From Arcanobacterium pinnipediorum (GTDB lineage Bacteria; Actinomycetota; Actinomycetes; Actinomycetales; Actinomycetaceae), in contig NZ_CP099547.1 in assembly GCF_023973165.1 (NCBI RefSeq), positions 1,240,001-1,304,000 on the forward strand: a stretch of 64,000 bases of DNA. The letters are read 5' to 3'. Shown piece after piece: positions 51,601-59,081 of the stretch. Numbering within the stretch: the first letter of the stretch is position 1; every line of letters begins with the position of its first letter. A program made the position numbers and the translations under genes. Under the pieces are notes generated by a model. The model ran no database searches and was not told the origin of the DNA. It worked only from the letters and a program-made list of their open reading frames with translations.

Positions 51601-52902
51601 TTGCTGGTTATGCGGTAGCATCGCCGTCTTTCCGGAGATCTCAGTGAGCTTAGTGTAATCGATCGGATCGCCCTGGGCTTTGCCATCGTTGGTAATCTCA
51701 ATACGCCAGCCCTGATCATCGGAAAGATGCAAGTGTAATGCCGAGATCTTGTATTGTGACAAGGTATCTATAAGCTTCTTGATATCTTCCTTTGGCACAA
51801 ATGATCGCGCAATATCGAGCATCATGCCACGGTATGCATAGCGTGGCCAGTCGGTGACGCTGACAGCAGGAACAACCCAATCTTTAATCACCGGAGTGTC
51901 CATGTGAACAAAGCCAGGCAAAAGCTGGAGCAAAGTCATCGAGCCGTTGAAGACTCCATGTGCTCCAACACCAGTGATTGTCACTTCGTTTTCATTCGAC
52001 ACCAACGAATACGCTTCATCTTTTTCAGATCCTTCAACTGCGCCAATAGCTAGCCGGATAATGTGGGACGTAGCAGAAGACTGTGCAACTACTGGAACCT
52101 CAAAGCCGGTAGATCCGCGCAAAGCGGTGGCAAGGATATTAGCTTCGGAAGCTAGATCTGCGCCCGCTACAATCTGCACATCAGGAGTGATAGTAAATCC
52201 TGGCTGCCCCTCGGCAACCGTTAAATTCACTGGCTTTGGCACCAAGGAAGAACCTGGGTCTTGAGTTTGCTCTACTGGCGGAGCTACCGGTTCTGGCCCA
52301 TCGAATGCTTCAATTTCCCACAAAGAAGCACCGTACTTAACTCCATTAAATGGGGTCCGTTCCCGAACCTGGAGCTTGATCGCTGCAATAGCAGTATCTT
52401 TAAGTTCTTCTGGAATAGCAAAGGTTTCTTTGCTTGCTGGCGGGTCAGCAGGACATACCTGAGCTTCAGATCCAGCAATCTTCGTAAACGCTTGTCCGTC
52501 TTGCGATACTAGAAGATCCCATTTCTTTGGACAGGCGGCTTCCATCCACAAATTAATGTGATCTAAAGTGTGAGGCTCGGCAAAAGTAATTGTCGCCCAA
52601 GCATCATCACTAGTATTGGAAGACCATCGCGATTGTTGTGCTTTGGCTGCATCGGGGTTGACAACACCGTCGATCAACTTCTCACTCGCCCATCGTCCGT
52701 CACTAACTTCAAGGCCAGAAACTGCAACGGTTCCACCATTGGCTGCTGCGGCCCAGTTAGTGACAGTAGGTTCGGGTTCATCGGCAAATGCAAGCGGAGC
52801 AGTAGTCATTGCTCCAGCGAACACTAGAGCACCTGCACCGGTCATTGCAACCCATCGCATTAGTCGGGTATTTAGCGTACTTTTAAGTAAAAAGGTAGTC
52901 AT
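48613..52902 (-). CDS. Wall-anchored GH20 beta-N-acetylhexosaminidase
   Basis: A 1429-residue exported enzyme. A signal peptide ends at AFA-D (about 40). A discoidin-like (F5/8 type C) domain spans about 55-205, a GH20b domain about 215-350 and the GH20 barrel about 350-720, where YIHIGGDEPHAL near 545 supplies the Asp-Glu pair for substrate-assisted cleavage of terminal GlcNAc/GalNAc. PKD-like and carbohydrate-binding strands follow, with a second discoidin domain (about 975-1115). A PDPSDPADPK wall-spanning repeat (about 1225-1270) leads to LAKTG, a hydrophobic helix and RLRRN, a sortase signal. It would trim host glycans or mucins at the cell surface. Single gene. Confidence 0.92.
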   Translation of the reverse strand: MTTFLLKSTLNTRLMRWVAMTGAGALVFAGAMTTAPLAFADEPEPTVTNWAAAANGGTVAVSGLEVSDGRWASEKLIDGVVNPDAAKAQQSRWSSNTSDDAWATITFAEPHTLDHINLWMEAACPKKWDLLVSQDGQAFTKIAGSEAQVCPADPPASKETFAIPEELKDTAIAAIKLQVRERTPFNGVKYGASLWEIEAFDGPEPVAPPVEQTQDPGSSLVPKPVNLTVAEGQPGFTITPDVQIVAGADLASEANILATALRGSTGFEVPVVAQSSATSHIIRLAIGAVEGSEKDEAYSLVSNENEVTITGVGAHGVFNGSMTLLQLLPGFVHMDTPVIKDWVVPAVSVTDWPRYAYRGMMLDIARSFVPKEDIKKLIDTLSQYKISALHLHLSDDQGWRIEITNDGKAQGDPIDYTKLTEISGKTAMLPHNQQASDEMGRTGFLTQADYVELQEYAAAHHVMIIPEIDLPGHTNAALHAIPELNIPGSSHEATEAEPTAPANGTGAVGYSYLHPEAEISMTFVKHVLGQIAEMTTGPYIHIGGDEPHALTVRYSDAIYNRFLGRVMDFVRESGKTPIGWNEIARADGITTGDVMHYWVGDATATRAAVNDHGAKVLLSRGANSYLDQKYNSKTPLALTWACNGNCDFKSYYNWDPREFIGLTSDDAITGNEAPLWSETVRGIDQVEFLTFNRVLSHAEIGWTPQNQRDVTDFASRISQIGVDLNANGANFYDGSDAEWGYDVAGVRSSSPTSEGVFQLGYLSAPGTKVSADGLKVQTDSVNDEDGTSRSLVGADGLEVMVDWGDGSTPQAATITSTLDRSAYNASGMYVLTARHNFATPGQHEVTLTAGDRSATAVITIDPAATATSPLFTPWSASGDAGLELGQDFAQPLDRVEFSISEFEPNTLVEVYLGETKLGEVRPDATGARSLHILIPANTAPGVYQMRAVYGERSASASIAIWSSPNPGGELRFPVEGLTVHDYDSEETTGERAPNGFAQAAIDGRADTFWHTKWAGGSDPFPHHISLNLNKTCTVSGLEYTPRQDIQNTRIKDYEIYVSTDGQNWAQPVATGQFVSSTAPQYVSFDEVSAQYVKLVGLNSHNNDAFAGAAEIRIDGECGDMAEFVATVGEGEKAVALAEPGTEPVVVEVNAGSEVSVHIAGIVADGQATLWAGDDHSLVAHTNVAAGQDATLTFTANADWDKKLFELVTPKNRRYFQLSIVTPADPSDPADPKPDPSDPVDPKPDPSDPADPKPNPSDPADPKPNPADPVPGDIQSGPVFADSKAIEDALASGKLTLGGSYSVARGESVAVDFTGLAPNAAARAYLYSLPMALPAMLADANGVVKSYVVNIDKEIELGTHYVVAISSVEGTQPMSVIKLNVVDKPSAGTSQTGSTSGNVLAKTGASVVGFGLLALSLLGLGAGMVRLRRN
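49111..49235 (-). repeat. Tandem repeats encoding PDPSDPADPK
   Basis: Four to five near-identical 30-base units (such as GGATCTGCTGGATCAGACGG on +) inside the hexosaminidase gene. They encode the Pro/Asp wall-spanning region and are likely to vary in number between strains. Confidence 0.8.
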
Positions 52903-53447
52903 AAGTTCTCCACGTCATTGTTGAGAAAGATATGCTTAATGCACATATCGTTACTAATGTACTATGGATTTTCTTCTCCGTCAGCACGAAGTTCATAAAT
53001 CCCGAAATTTTCTCACTCCTCGCATACGGATGGAGCACGAGGCGGATGGTGGACGGTTGCTCGTTCGGCTCGTGGAGTAAAGCAGAGTGTGGTTGTGTTA
53101 TTTTTTGGCTTAGGGCTTACGTGATTTTCGAGCTGAGAATTTGTGGTGTTCAGCCGGGATTGTAGTAATTATGCCGCGCGCTGCGTTTTAGCTGTTTTTC
53201 TTATCCGTTCTGCAACCGCCTATCTAGCCCACGATCACTTTCCTTCCCAGTCTCCTCTGGAAAATTGTAACGCTGGGCCAAAAACACGATCTCAAGTAGT
53301 TCCTTCCCGGTCATCCCTCACCAATCTGCCTAGACAAACTCTGTTTCATGCCGGTTTGCTACTGTTTATCTCGCCTACCTTACTGAACCGCTACGTTTAT
53401 ACCCAAATGTCGGGTTTCTGAGGTGGGTGTCGAGGCTCGCCTGTCGT

Positions 53448-53510
53448 AAAACCGGGGTATATGGGGTGATGTCCTCATATACGGGTCTATCGCCCCATAT
53501 ACCCCGGTTT
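53448..53510 (-). repeat. Dispersed palindromic element, copy 2
   Basis: Arms 53448-53470 and 53489-53510 enclose an 18-base centre that is the inverse of the centre of copy 1 (16 of 18 matches). The C:G pair next to the TATA part of the arm in copy 1 is T:A here, so pairing is kept. Outer bases (CTGTCG ... CGCAACACG) also resemble those around copy 1. Confidence 0.8.
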
Positions 53511-53574
53511 CGCAACACGTTACGGCCTTAATGGAGAGTGGCGAGGTGTTTGGATGGACTAACTGCAGTATGGA

Positions 53575-53660
53575 TGGGCTGGCTGAAGGTTGGGGTAAGG
53601 TTTGGTTGAACTGGCTGACGGTTAGGGCAAGGTGAACCGGCTGACGGTTAGGGTGTAGCG
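53575..53660. repeat. Degenerate 26-bp tandem repeats
   Basis: AACTGGCTGACGGTTAGGG (from 53609) recurs as AACCGGCTGACGGTTAGGG (from 53635), 26 bases apart, with a more diverged unit before (GGCTGGCTGAAGGTTGGGG). Confidence 0.7.
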
Positions 53661-53815
53661 GGGCCGGAGTGATTGACGGTACGCAGTCCATCTAGCAATG
53701 ACCCAGAATTTATCGACCGACCGAACAAGAAGCCCAAGCACCCCACGCCTTAGGCAGACCCGGAGCACGCTAATGCACTCACCGCCGCCCCTTTCTACTC
53801 ACATGTCAAATATAC

Positions 53816-53856
53816 TTGACACCATTACATACCCGAATGTAAAGTTTATTTTACAT
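53816..53856 (+). promoter_or_regulatory. Promoter and operators of the membrane protein/HTH pair
   Basis: -35 TTGACA (53816-53821), 18 bases, -10 TAAAGT (53840-53845). TTACAT half-sites at 53825-53830, inverted at 53837-53842 (ATGTAA) and again at 53851-53856 cover the spacer, -10 and start region, as expected for repression by the encoded HTH protein. An AGGAGGA ribosome site follows. Confidence 0.6.
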
Positions 53857-53875
53857 CTAGGAGGAAGGATCCAGT

Positions 53876-54331
53876 ATGTCCCAACCAGATAAATCTACAT
53901 GGGGATACACGAAACATAAACGATTACCTGCGCTGGGAATCGCGGTACCGATTGGCCTGTCAATGGGTGCTCTTTTCGGAGCATTATGGGCCTACTTGAG
54001 ATCGGATACAGACAACATCTGGCTATATGTTGCCGTCTTCTCAACAACAACTGGATTTGTATTTGCCGGACTTATCTGGGTTAGCATCGTGGATCGTACA
54101 ACTATTGCTGGCGCTATCGCCAAGCCCGAAGCAAGCATCGAAAACACCTGGCATTCTAAGGCCACATCAGTAGGATTCTTCACCGTGATGATCGCTAGTA
54201 GTTGGGGTATTGCCATTTCGAGTCTTTATAAGCATCACACCGCTACCCTCTACTTAGCAATAATCTTTTCCTTAGGCATTCTCGCTCTCATAGCCTGCTA
54301 TGCTATCCAACGTATGCGAGCACTGAAATGA
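53876..54331 (+). CDS. Four-helix membrane protein paired with an HTH regulator
   Basis: A 151-residue protein with a short charged N-terminus and four hydrophobic helices (about 20-42, 47-68, 98-118, 122-142). I do not recognise a named family, but small four-helix membrane proteins encoded directly before a short Cro/CI-type regulator are widespread in Gram-positive bacteria. Strong AGGAGGA ribosome site. The stop overlaps the HTH gene start by four bases (ATGA), so the two are co-translated and the membrane protein may sense or oppose the regulator. Confidence 0.65.
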   Translation: MSQPDKSTWGYTKHKRLPALGIAVPIGLSMGALFGALWAYLRSDTDNIWLYVAVFSTTTGFVFAGLIWVSIVDRTTIAGAIAKPEASIENTWHSKATSVGFFTVMIASSWGIAISSLYKHHTATLYLAIIFSLGILALIACYAIQRMRALK

Positions 54332-54522
54332 AGAATACGGTGGCGAAGTTACGTAAAGAAAACGGCTGGTCTCAAGAATATCTGGCACAGCAACTCGGAG
54401 TTAGTCGCCAAACTATCATCTCTATTGAGAAGGGACATTTCGATCCGTCACTTCCGCTTGCTTTTGATATCGCACGCGTCTTTAACCAACGAATCGAAGA
54501 CGTCTTCTTCCCCGAGAAGTGA
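54328..54522 (+). CDS. Short XRE-family helix-turn-helix regulator
   Basis: A 64-residue protein that is just one HTH_3 domain: LRKENGWSQEYLAQQLGVSRQTIISIEKG (about 8-36) holds helices 2 and 3, and IARVFNQRIEDVFFPE is the usual end. It resembles the YozG/'helix-turn-helix transcriptional regulator' group. It probably represses its own operon through the TTACAT sites at 53825-53856. Confidence 0.88.
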   Translation: MKNTVAKLRKENGWSQEYLAQQLGVSRQTIISIEKGHFDPSLPLAFDIARVFNQRIEDVFFPEK

Positions 54523-54594
54523 CCTCAAGCAACCCGATAAGCAACCTCAAGGAATCCAAAAAGCAACCTCAAGCATCCCTAAGTCCAATAGCTC

Positions 54595-55236
54595 CTAGAG
54601 CATCTGGGCAAACGTAGTGTAGATGCTCATATCCTCATCGAGTTCTGGGTGGAAGGTAGCCCCAAGCTGGTTCCGATACGTCACTGCTACCGCAGTTCCG
54701 TCTGGCAAGGCGGCTAACACCTTAACTCCCTCACCTAGCTCAGCAATATGAGGCGCGCGAATAAACGTCATAGGAATCTGCGTTTCCTTGCCCGTAGCTC
54801 CAGCTTCTCCCCCATAAAACTTCCCATCGGCAATATGGAAGCTCCCGAGTTGACGGCCGTAGGCATTGCGAACAACAGTCACCGGCATAGTAGAAAAACC
54901 AGCAACTGCAACATGGGACGACGTCGGTGCGGCATGTTCGACTCCAGCCACCGGTCCGTTGGCGACCTGCTGAGCTAAGAGAATCAGACCAGCACAGGTG
55001 CCAAACACGGGTAATCCATCGGCTAGTTTGTGTGCGAGGGGTTCAAACATGTCGAGTTCGCGCAAAAGTTTGCTTTGAACTGTGCTCTCGCCACCGGGCA
55101 AAACCAGGCCGTCGAAATCACGGCGAGCATCATCGCCGTTTCGCAGTTCCACAGCTTCGAACCCGAGCTGTTCTAGTCGACGGCGATGCTCGATGAATGC
55201 CCCTTGTACGGCTAGCACCCCAACAGTTTTCACCAT
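54595..55236 (-). CDS. pdxT: Pyridoxal 5'-phosphate synthase glutaminase subunit
   Basis: A 213-residue class I glutamine amidotransferase. GVLAVQGAFIEHRRRLEQLG at the N-terminus, LPGGEST, FGTCAGLILLA (catalytic Cys near 80) and a C-terminal ATFHPELDED (His/Glu of the triad) are all present. It makes ammonia for PdxS, which builds PLP from ribose 5-phosphate and glyceraldehyde 3-phosphate. It follows pdxS after 127 bases that include a hairpin, an unusual gap for this pair. Confidence 0.95.
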   Translation of the reverse strand: MVKTVGVLAVQGAFIEHRRRLEQLGFEAVELRNGDDARRDFDGLVLPGGESTVQSKLLRELDMFEPLAHKLADGLPVFGTCAGLILLAQQVANGPVAGVEHAAPTSSHVAVAGFSTMPVTVVRNAYGRQLGSFHIADGKFYGGEAGATGKETQIPMTFIRAPHIAELGEGVKVLAALPDGTAVAVTYRNQLGATFHPELDEDMSIYTTFAQML

Positions 55237-55267
55237 AGTTATCGTTGTTTCCTTTTCGCAATGATCA

Positions 55268-55295
55268 CAGGTATCGGCATGTGTGCCGATACCTG
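55268..55295 (-). terminator. 12-bp intercistronic hairpin between pdxS and pdxT
   Basis: CAGGTATCGGCA (55268-55279), TGTG, and its complement (55284-55295). There is no T-run, so it may moderate pdxT expression or protect pdxS mRNA rather than end the transcript. Confidence 0.5.
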
Positions 55296-55320
55296 GATGA
55301 TCTAAAGATTGCCACTTATG

Positions 55321-55374
55321 TGTTGCGCGCAGCTTTTACTTACCGCCGTGTTGCGCGCAGCTTTTACTTACCGC
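55321..55374. repeat. 26-bp tandem duplication at the pdxS 3' end
   Basis: TGTTGCGCGCAGCTTTTACT+TACCGC occurs at 55321-55346 and 55349-55374. The second copy includes the last two codons and stop of pdxS; the first is a duplicate lying just beyond. Confidence 0.85.
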
Positions 55375-56242
55375 GCTCGGCCATAAGTAGATCAATTTCA
55401 GATTCGTTGATACCAACCATGGCTTCACCCAAATCTTCGGAAAGCTCTGCAATTAGTTTCGCGTCATTGAAATTAGTCACCGACTTAACGATTGCTTGGG
55501 CACGCTTTTCTGGGTCGCCAGACTTGAAAATTCCAGAACCGACGAAGACGCCTTCAGCACCAAGCTGCATCATTAATGCAGCATCAGCGGGTGTGGCCAC
55601 GCCACCAGCAGCAAAGTTAACTACTGGCAATTTTCCGTTCTCGTGTACGTACCGGAGCAATTCAACGGGAACAGCTAGCTGCTTTGCTTCTTCAAAAAGT
55701 TCGTCAGCGCGCAAACCTTGAACCTTACGCATCTGAGATTGGATCAAACGCATGTGGGTAACAGCCTGAACCACATCACCGGTTCCGGGCTCGCCTTTGG
55801 TCCGGATCATCGAAGCACCCTCAGCGATGCGACGTAATGCTTCGCCCAAATCCTTCGCGCCACATACGAATGGGACGTCGAAATCAGTTTTGTTAATGTG
55901 GAAAACATTATCGGCTGGCGACAAGACTTCTGATTCGTCAATGTAATCGATTTCTAATGCCTGCAAAATCTGTGCTTCAACAAAATGACCGATACGCACT
56001 TTCGCCATTACTGGGATCGATACCGCGTTCTGGATTTCTTTAATCAACCGTGGATCGCTCATTCGCGAAACGCCACCGGCTGCGCGAATATCTGCTGGGA
56101 TACGCTCCAAAGCCATAACTGCACTCGCACCTGCTTGTTCGGCAATCCGAGCCTGTTCGGCATTGGTGACGTCCATGATAACGCCGCCTTTAAGCATTTG
56201 AGCAAGTTGCTTATTTAACTCAAAGCGAGAATTTTCAGTCAT
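55364..56242 (-). CDS. pdxS: Pyridoxal 5'-phosphate synthase lyase subunit
   Basis: About 292 residues from the ATG at 56242, which has AAAGGT suitably upstream and gives the family-typical [16 protein letters not shown] start; the longer frame to 56299 is unsupported. The TIM-barrel enzyme shows [21 protein letters not shown], the Schiff-base lysine in [14 protein letters not shown], and [30 protein letters not shown]. It condenses ribose 5-phosphate, glyceraldehyde 3-phosphate and ammonia to PLP. First gene of the pdxS-pdxT pair. Confidence 0.96.
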   Translation of the reverse strand: MTENSRFELNKQLAQMLKGGVIMDVTNAEQARIAEQAGASAVMALERIPADIRAAGGVSRMSDPRLIKEIQNAVSIPVMAKVRIGHFVEAQILQALEIDYIDESEVLSPADNVFHINKTDFDVPFVCGAKDLGEALRRIAEGASMIRTKGEPGTGDVVQAVTHMRLIQSQMRKVQGLRADELFEEAKQLAVPVELLRYVHENGKLPVVNFAAGGVATPADAALMMQLGAEGVFVGSGIFKSGDPEKRAQAIVKSVTNFNDAKLIAELSEDLGEAMVGINESEIDLLMAERGK

Positions 56243-56577
56243 AGTTATACCTTTAACGTAGTGCTGGTAGGACGGCGCAAAGCCGTAACAATTCACCATC
56301 TACTATACGCGAGCGCACCACGCAAAACGAAGATAGTCCATTATCAGTGAACTTGTGAGCCTGAGCACCGCGTGGATTTTGTGTACGAAACGCAGATACG
56401 TCGTCGTATCGTCGCACTTAGCAGACTATGCTCACGAAATCGAAATGAGCCGTGTAACTGTCCGCTTCGACGAGCGTACTTGTTATCGTAGGAGTAAGCA
56501 GCAAGGTTTCGGACGCCAATGAAGCCGCTAGAGTATCGGGCCGTCTTGGGCTCTGGGGTGTTTTCTAGGTTAGGAAA

Positions 56578-57234
56578 ATGATGTCTCGTATCGATATCGC
56601 TAAGGTGAGCGAATACGTCAAGCGGATTTACGACGCTGATCGCACCGGTCACGGGATGGATCATATTCATCGCGTGGTCGGGTTGTGTAAGTTGATTATT
56701 GCCCAAGAAGATCGGGCAGATATTGATCCGGATATTATTCTCACCGCCGCCTATGTTCATGATGTGATCGATCCGAAGGTTGTGGACGACACTGTAATTG
56801 CGCGCGCGAATCTTAGAGCATTCTTGGCTTCTATTTCAATCTCTGATAACGATATTGCGGAAATTTTCGACATTATTGACCATATATCTTTTTCTAAGAA
56901 CATCGGCGCTCGCCATGAGCTAAGCAGGAATGGGCAAATTGTTCAAGATGCTGATCGCCTCGATGCTATTGGTGCTATCGGGATTGCCCGCGCCTTCTAC
57001 TATGGCGGCAAGCACGGGGACGTGCTCTATGATCCGGACCTGCCAGTGCGCACTCTCGGCGATGAATCATCGTATCGTGAGCATACTAGCGTCATTAATC
57101 ATTTCTATGAAAAGCTCTTTACGCTCACTGATGCCTTGAATACCGATGCGGCAAAACGTATTGGGGAGTTGCGAAATGAGCGCATGCGCTCCTTCGTCGA
57201 CAACTTTATTAACGAGTGGAACGGGCAGGCGTAA
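56578..57234 (+). CDS. HD-domain phosphohydrolase
   Basis: A 218-residue protein of the HD superfamily. GHGMDHIHRVVGL (about 23-35) gives the first His, AAYVHDVIDP (about 60-69) the HD pair, and QDADRLDAIGAIGIARAF (about 123-140) the last Asp. Such YedJ-type proteins hydrolyse nucleotides or phosphate esters with a divalent metal. Substrate unknown. The two adjacent ATGs (56578, 56581) are equally possible. Its 3' end overlaps the convergent metal permease gene by 26 bases. Confidence 0.87.
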   Translation: MMSRIDIAKVSEYVKRIYDADRTGHGMDHIHRVVGLCKLIIAQEDRADIDPDIILTAAYVHDVIDPKVVDDTVIARANLRAFLASISISDNDIAEIFDIIDHISFSKNIGARHELSRNGQIVQDADRLDAIGAIGIARAFYYGGKHGDVLYDPDLPVRTLGDESSYREHTSVINHFYEKLFTLTDALNTDAAKRIGELRNERMRSFVDNFINEWNGQA

Positions 57235-58105
57235 CTTTCTTGGGCCGGCGCGTAACAATAGCGATCTGGCGCATGATGTTCATGCCGCGCGGGGAGAATA
57301 TATAGACGATGGTGAACACGATCCCGTGTACTAAAACTACTGCCGCGCCAGATGCCATGTTGTACCAGTAGGAAATATAGATTCCAATTGTCACGCTCAA
57401 TGTTGACATTAACGGGGCAATCCAGAGCATGCGCTTAAATGAGTGTGTCATTAAAAATGCGATGGCGCCTGGGGTGATTAATAAGGCCACAATCAAGATG
57501 GCACCAACTGCTTGCATCGCTACCACAACCGTCATTGCAAGGCAGGTCAATAGTAGGGCAGATAGCCGCTTGGTTGATAATCCGATGGCACTGGCATGGA
57601 TAGGATCGAAGGCGAATAACGTTAGGTCGCGGCGTTTTATGATTACGATCAGTGCGGCAAGAGGCGCAAGAATAACTACTTGCAAGAGATCAGCTTGGGT
57701 AATACCTAGCAGATCTCCGAAGATAACGTGTTGGAGATGGATCTGGCTGGGGAAGAGTGAAATTAACACTAACCCTAGGGCGAGCATTGAAGTAAAGACG
57801 ACTCCCATCACTGTGTCTTCTTTGAGCCCGGAGCCGTTGCGGATCATCGCAATCAGTGCCACACAAATCAGTGCAGCAACAAAGGCGCCGATGGAGAATG
57901 GGAAACCCAAAATATAGGCAATGACGATGCCGGGAACTACGGCATGTGAGAGCGCATCTCCCATCAGCGACCAGCCTACTAGGACGAGCCAGCACGAGAG
58001 CAGGGCACATACTGATGCGGCTAGAACGGTGACTGCAAAACCGCGGACCATAAACGTGTGAGTCCACATCTCAATGAAGGTGGTATAAAACCAAGTTGCG
58101 CTCAT
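57209..58105 (-). CDS. Mn/Zn ABC transporter permease (ABC-3 family)
   Basis: A 298-residue membrane protein with about eight helices. GWSLMGDALSHAVVPGIVIAYI (about 44-65) is the hallmark segment of TroC/ZnuB-type permeases, and VGAILIVALLITPGAIAFL (about 198-216) the second. It forms the membrane pore of the importer encoded by the two preceding genes. It starts inside the ATPase gene (4-base ATGA overlap). The choice between Mn and Zn cannot be settled from the permease. Confidence 0.92.
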   Translation of the reverse strand: MSATWFYTTFIEMWTHTFMVRGFAVTVLAASVCALLSCWLVLVGWSLMGDALSHAVVPGIVIAYILGFPFSIGAFVAALICVALIAMIRNGSGLKEDTVMGVVFTSMLALGLVLISLFPSQIHLQHVIFGDLLGITQADLLQVVILAPLAALIVIIKRRDLTLFAFDPIHASAIGLSTKRLSALLLTCLAMTVVVAMQAVGAILIVALLITPGAIAFLMTHSFKRMLWIAPLMSTLSVTIGIYISYWYNMASGAAVVLVHGIVFTIVYIFSPRGMNIMRQIAIVTRRPKKVTPARSTR

Positions 58106-58854
58106 GGACGTGCCTCCTGGGCCAAAATGCTGGGTTGGGTAAACGCAGCTTTTAGGTTGTCTGCGTTGAGAGTTGCTCGCGGTTCACCGCGCCCCACGAT
58201 GCGTCGATTGAGCAATGCTACCTCGTCAGCAAAATCCGGGATCGTGGTCAGGTCGTGGGTAGAAACTAACATGGTTGTGCCAGACTTTGCTAAATCTTGC
58301 AATAGGTCAGTGATAACCCCTGCTGAGGTGTAATCCACGCCAGCGAATGGTTCATCGAGGAGCATTAGTTCTGCGCCTTGGGCTACTGCGCGGGCTACGA
58401 ATGCGCGCTTGCGTTGGCCTCCTGATAGTGCACCGATGGGGCGTTGTGCAAGTTCGGTCAGGCCGACGACGTCGAGTGCGTTGGCTACTGCTTCGCGGTC
58501 GATATCGCGTGGGCGGCGAAGTGGTCCCATGAGTCCGTAGCGTCCCATCATCACTACATCGTAGATTGATAGCGGGAACCGAGAATCGATTTCTTCGTTT
58601 TGTGGGACGTAGCCTACTTTGCCTGCGCGCCGGGCTTGGAGTGTGCGCTGGCCGCCTATTTTTATTTCACCTTCTTGGAAGCGAACTAAGCCCATAATGG
58701 ACTTGAAGAATGTGGATTTTCCCGAACCGTTCATGCCAACTATGGCACATATTTTGCCACTGCCGATCGCAAAGTTAATACCGGTTAATGCACGAACCTC
58801 ACCATAGGAGACATGCACGTTTTGCACGTCCAATACTAGATTCTCTTTATCCAC
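58102..58854 (-). CDS. Mn/Zn ABC transporter ATP-binding protein
   Basis: A 250-residue ABC ATPase. Walker A GMNGSGKST (about 39-47), Q-loop YVPQNEEIDSRFPLSIYDVVMMGRYG as in TroB/ZnuC/MntB, signature LSGGQRKRAFVARAVAQ and Walker B LMLLDEPFAGVD are complete. The Q-loop region is typical of metal importers. It is 4 bases overlapped with the permease gene and 227 bases after the binding-protein gene, a gap holding a palindrome and a long hairpin, so it may also have its own promoter. Confidence 0.93.
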   Translation of the reverse strand: MDKENLVLDVQNVHVSYGEVRALTGINFAIGSGKICAIVGMNGSGKSTFFKSIMGLVRFQEGEIKIGGQRTLQARRAGKVGYVPQNEEIDSRFPLSIYDVVMMGRYGLMGPLRRPRDIDREAVANALDVVGLTELAQRPIGALSGGQRKRAFVARAVAQGAELMLLDEPFAGVDYTSAGVITDLLQDLAKSGTTMLVSTHDLTTIPDFADEVALLNRRIVGRGEPRATLNADNLKAAFTQPSILAQEARP

Positions 58855-58942
58855 GATTCGTCCTTATGTGCGATACTAGCATCCCTCATGCTGGCTTTTA
58901 CTCTACCGTATGCAAGAAATGAGGTATATCTGGGAAGAAGTT

Positions 58943-58966
58943 CAATGTTCGAGGTCACGAACATTG
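58943..58966 (-). promoter_or_regulatory. Palindromic operator upstream of the metal-transporter ATPase gene
   Basis: CAATGTTCG (58943-58951) and CGAACATTG (58958-58966), perfect 9-base arms around AGGTCA, 89 bases before the ATPase start. The TGTTCGAG core recurs upstream of the binding-protein gene (60071-60078), suggesting one metal-sensing repressor (MntR/DtxR-like) for both. Confidence 0.5.
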
Positions 58967-58998
58967 GGATTGGCGGTCACATTCTGGTGCCGCTTTAG

Positions 58999-59057
58999 TA
59001 ATACTTATGGCCGAAATGTCTGCTCAAACGAACATGACATCTCGACCATAAGTATTA
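58999..59057 (-). terminator. 22-bp intercistronic hairpin between binding protein and ATPase genes
   Basis: Arms 58999-59020 and 59036-59057 pair over 22 bases with a 15-base loop. The two non-Watson-Crick positions are G.U in minus-strand RNA but C/A mismatches in plus-strand RNA, so the structure belongs to the transporter mRNA. Without a T-run it looks like an attenuator or RNA-stabilising stem. Confidence 0.6.
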
Positions 59058-59081
59058 TCGGAGGTTCACCATCGAATGGAA

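Larger units (their letters stand above)
52903..53815. other. Gene-poor intergenic region
   Basis: About 900 bases without a credible frame on either strand. Recognisable parts are the second palindromic element (53448-53510) and decayed 26-base tandem repeats (53575-53660). The rest could be the wreck of older genes, but I see no protein similarity. Confidence 0.5.

Noticed and set aside
53380..53691. Minus-strand frame of 103 codons
   Set aside because: It spans the palindrome and tandem repeats, has no ribosome site and no recognisable protein features.
56344..56760. Minus-strand frame upstream of and within the HD gene
   Set aside because: It overlaps the start of a gene with complete HD motifs and shows no features of its own.
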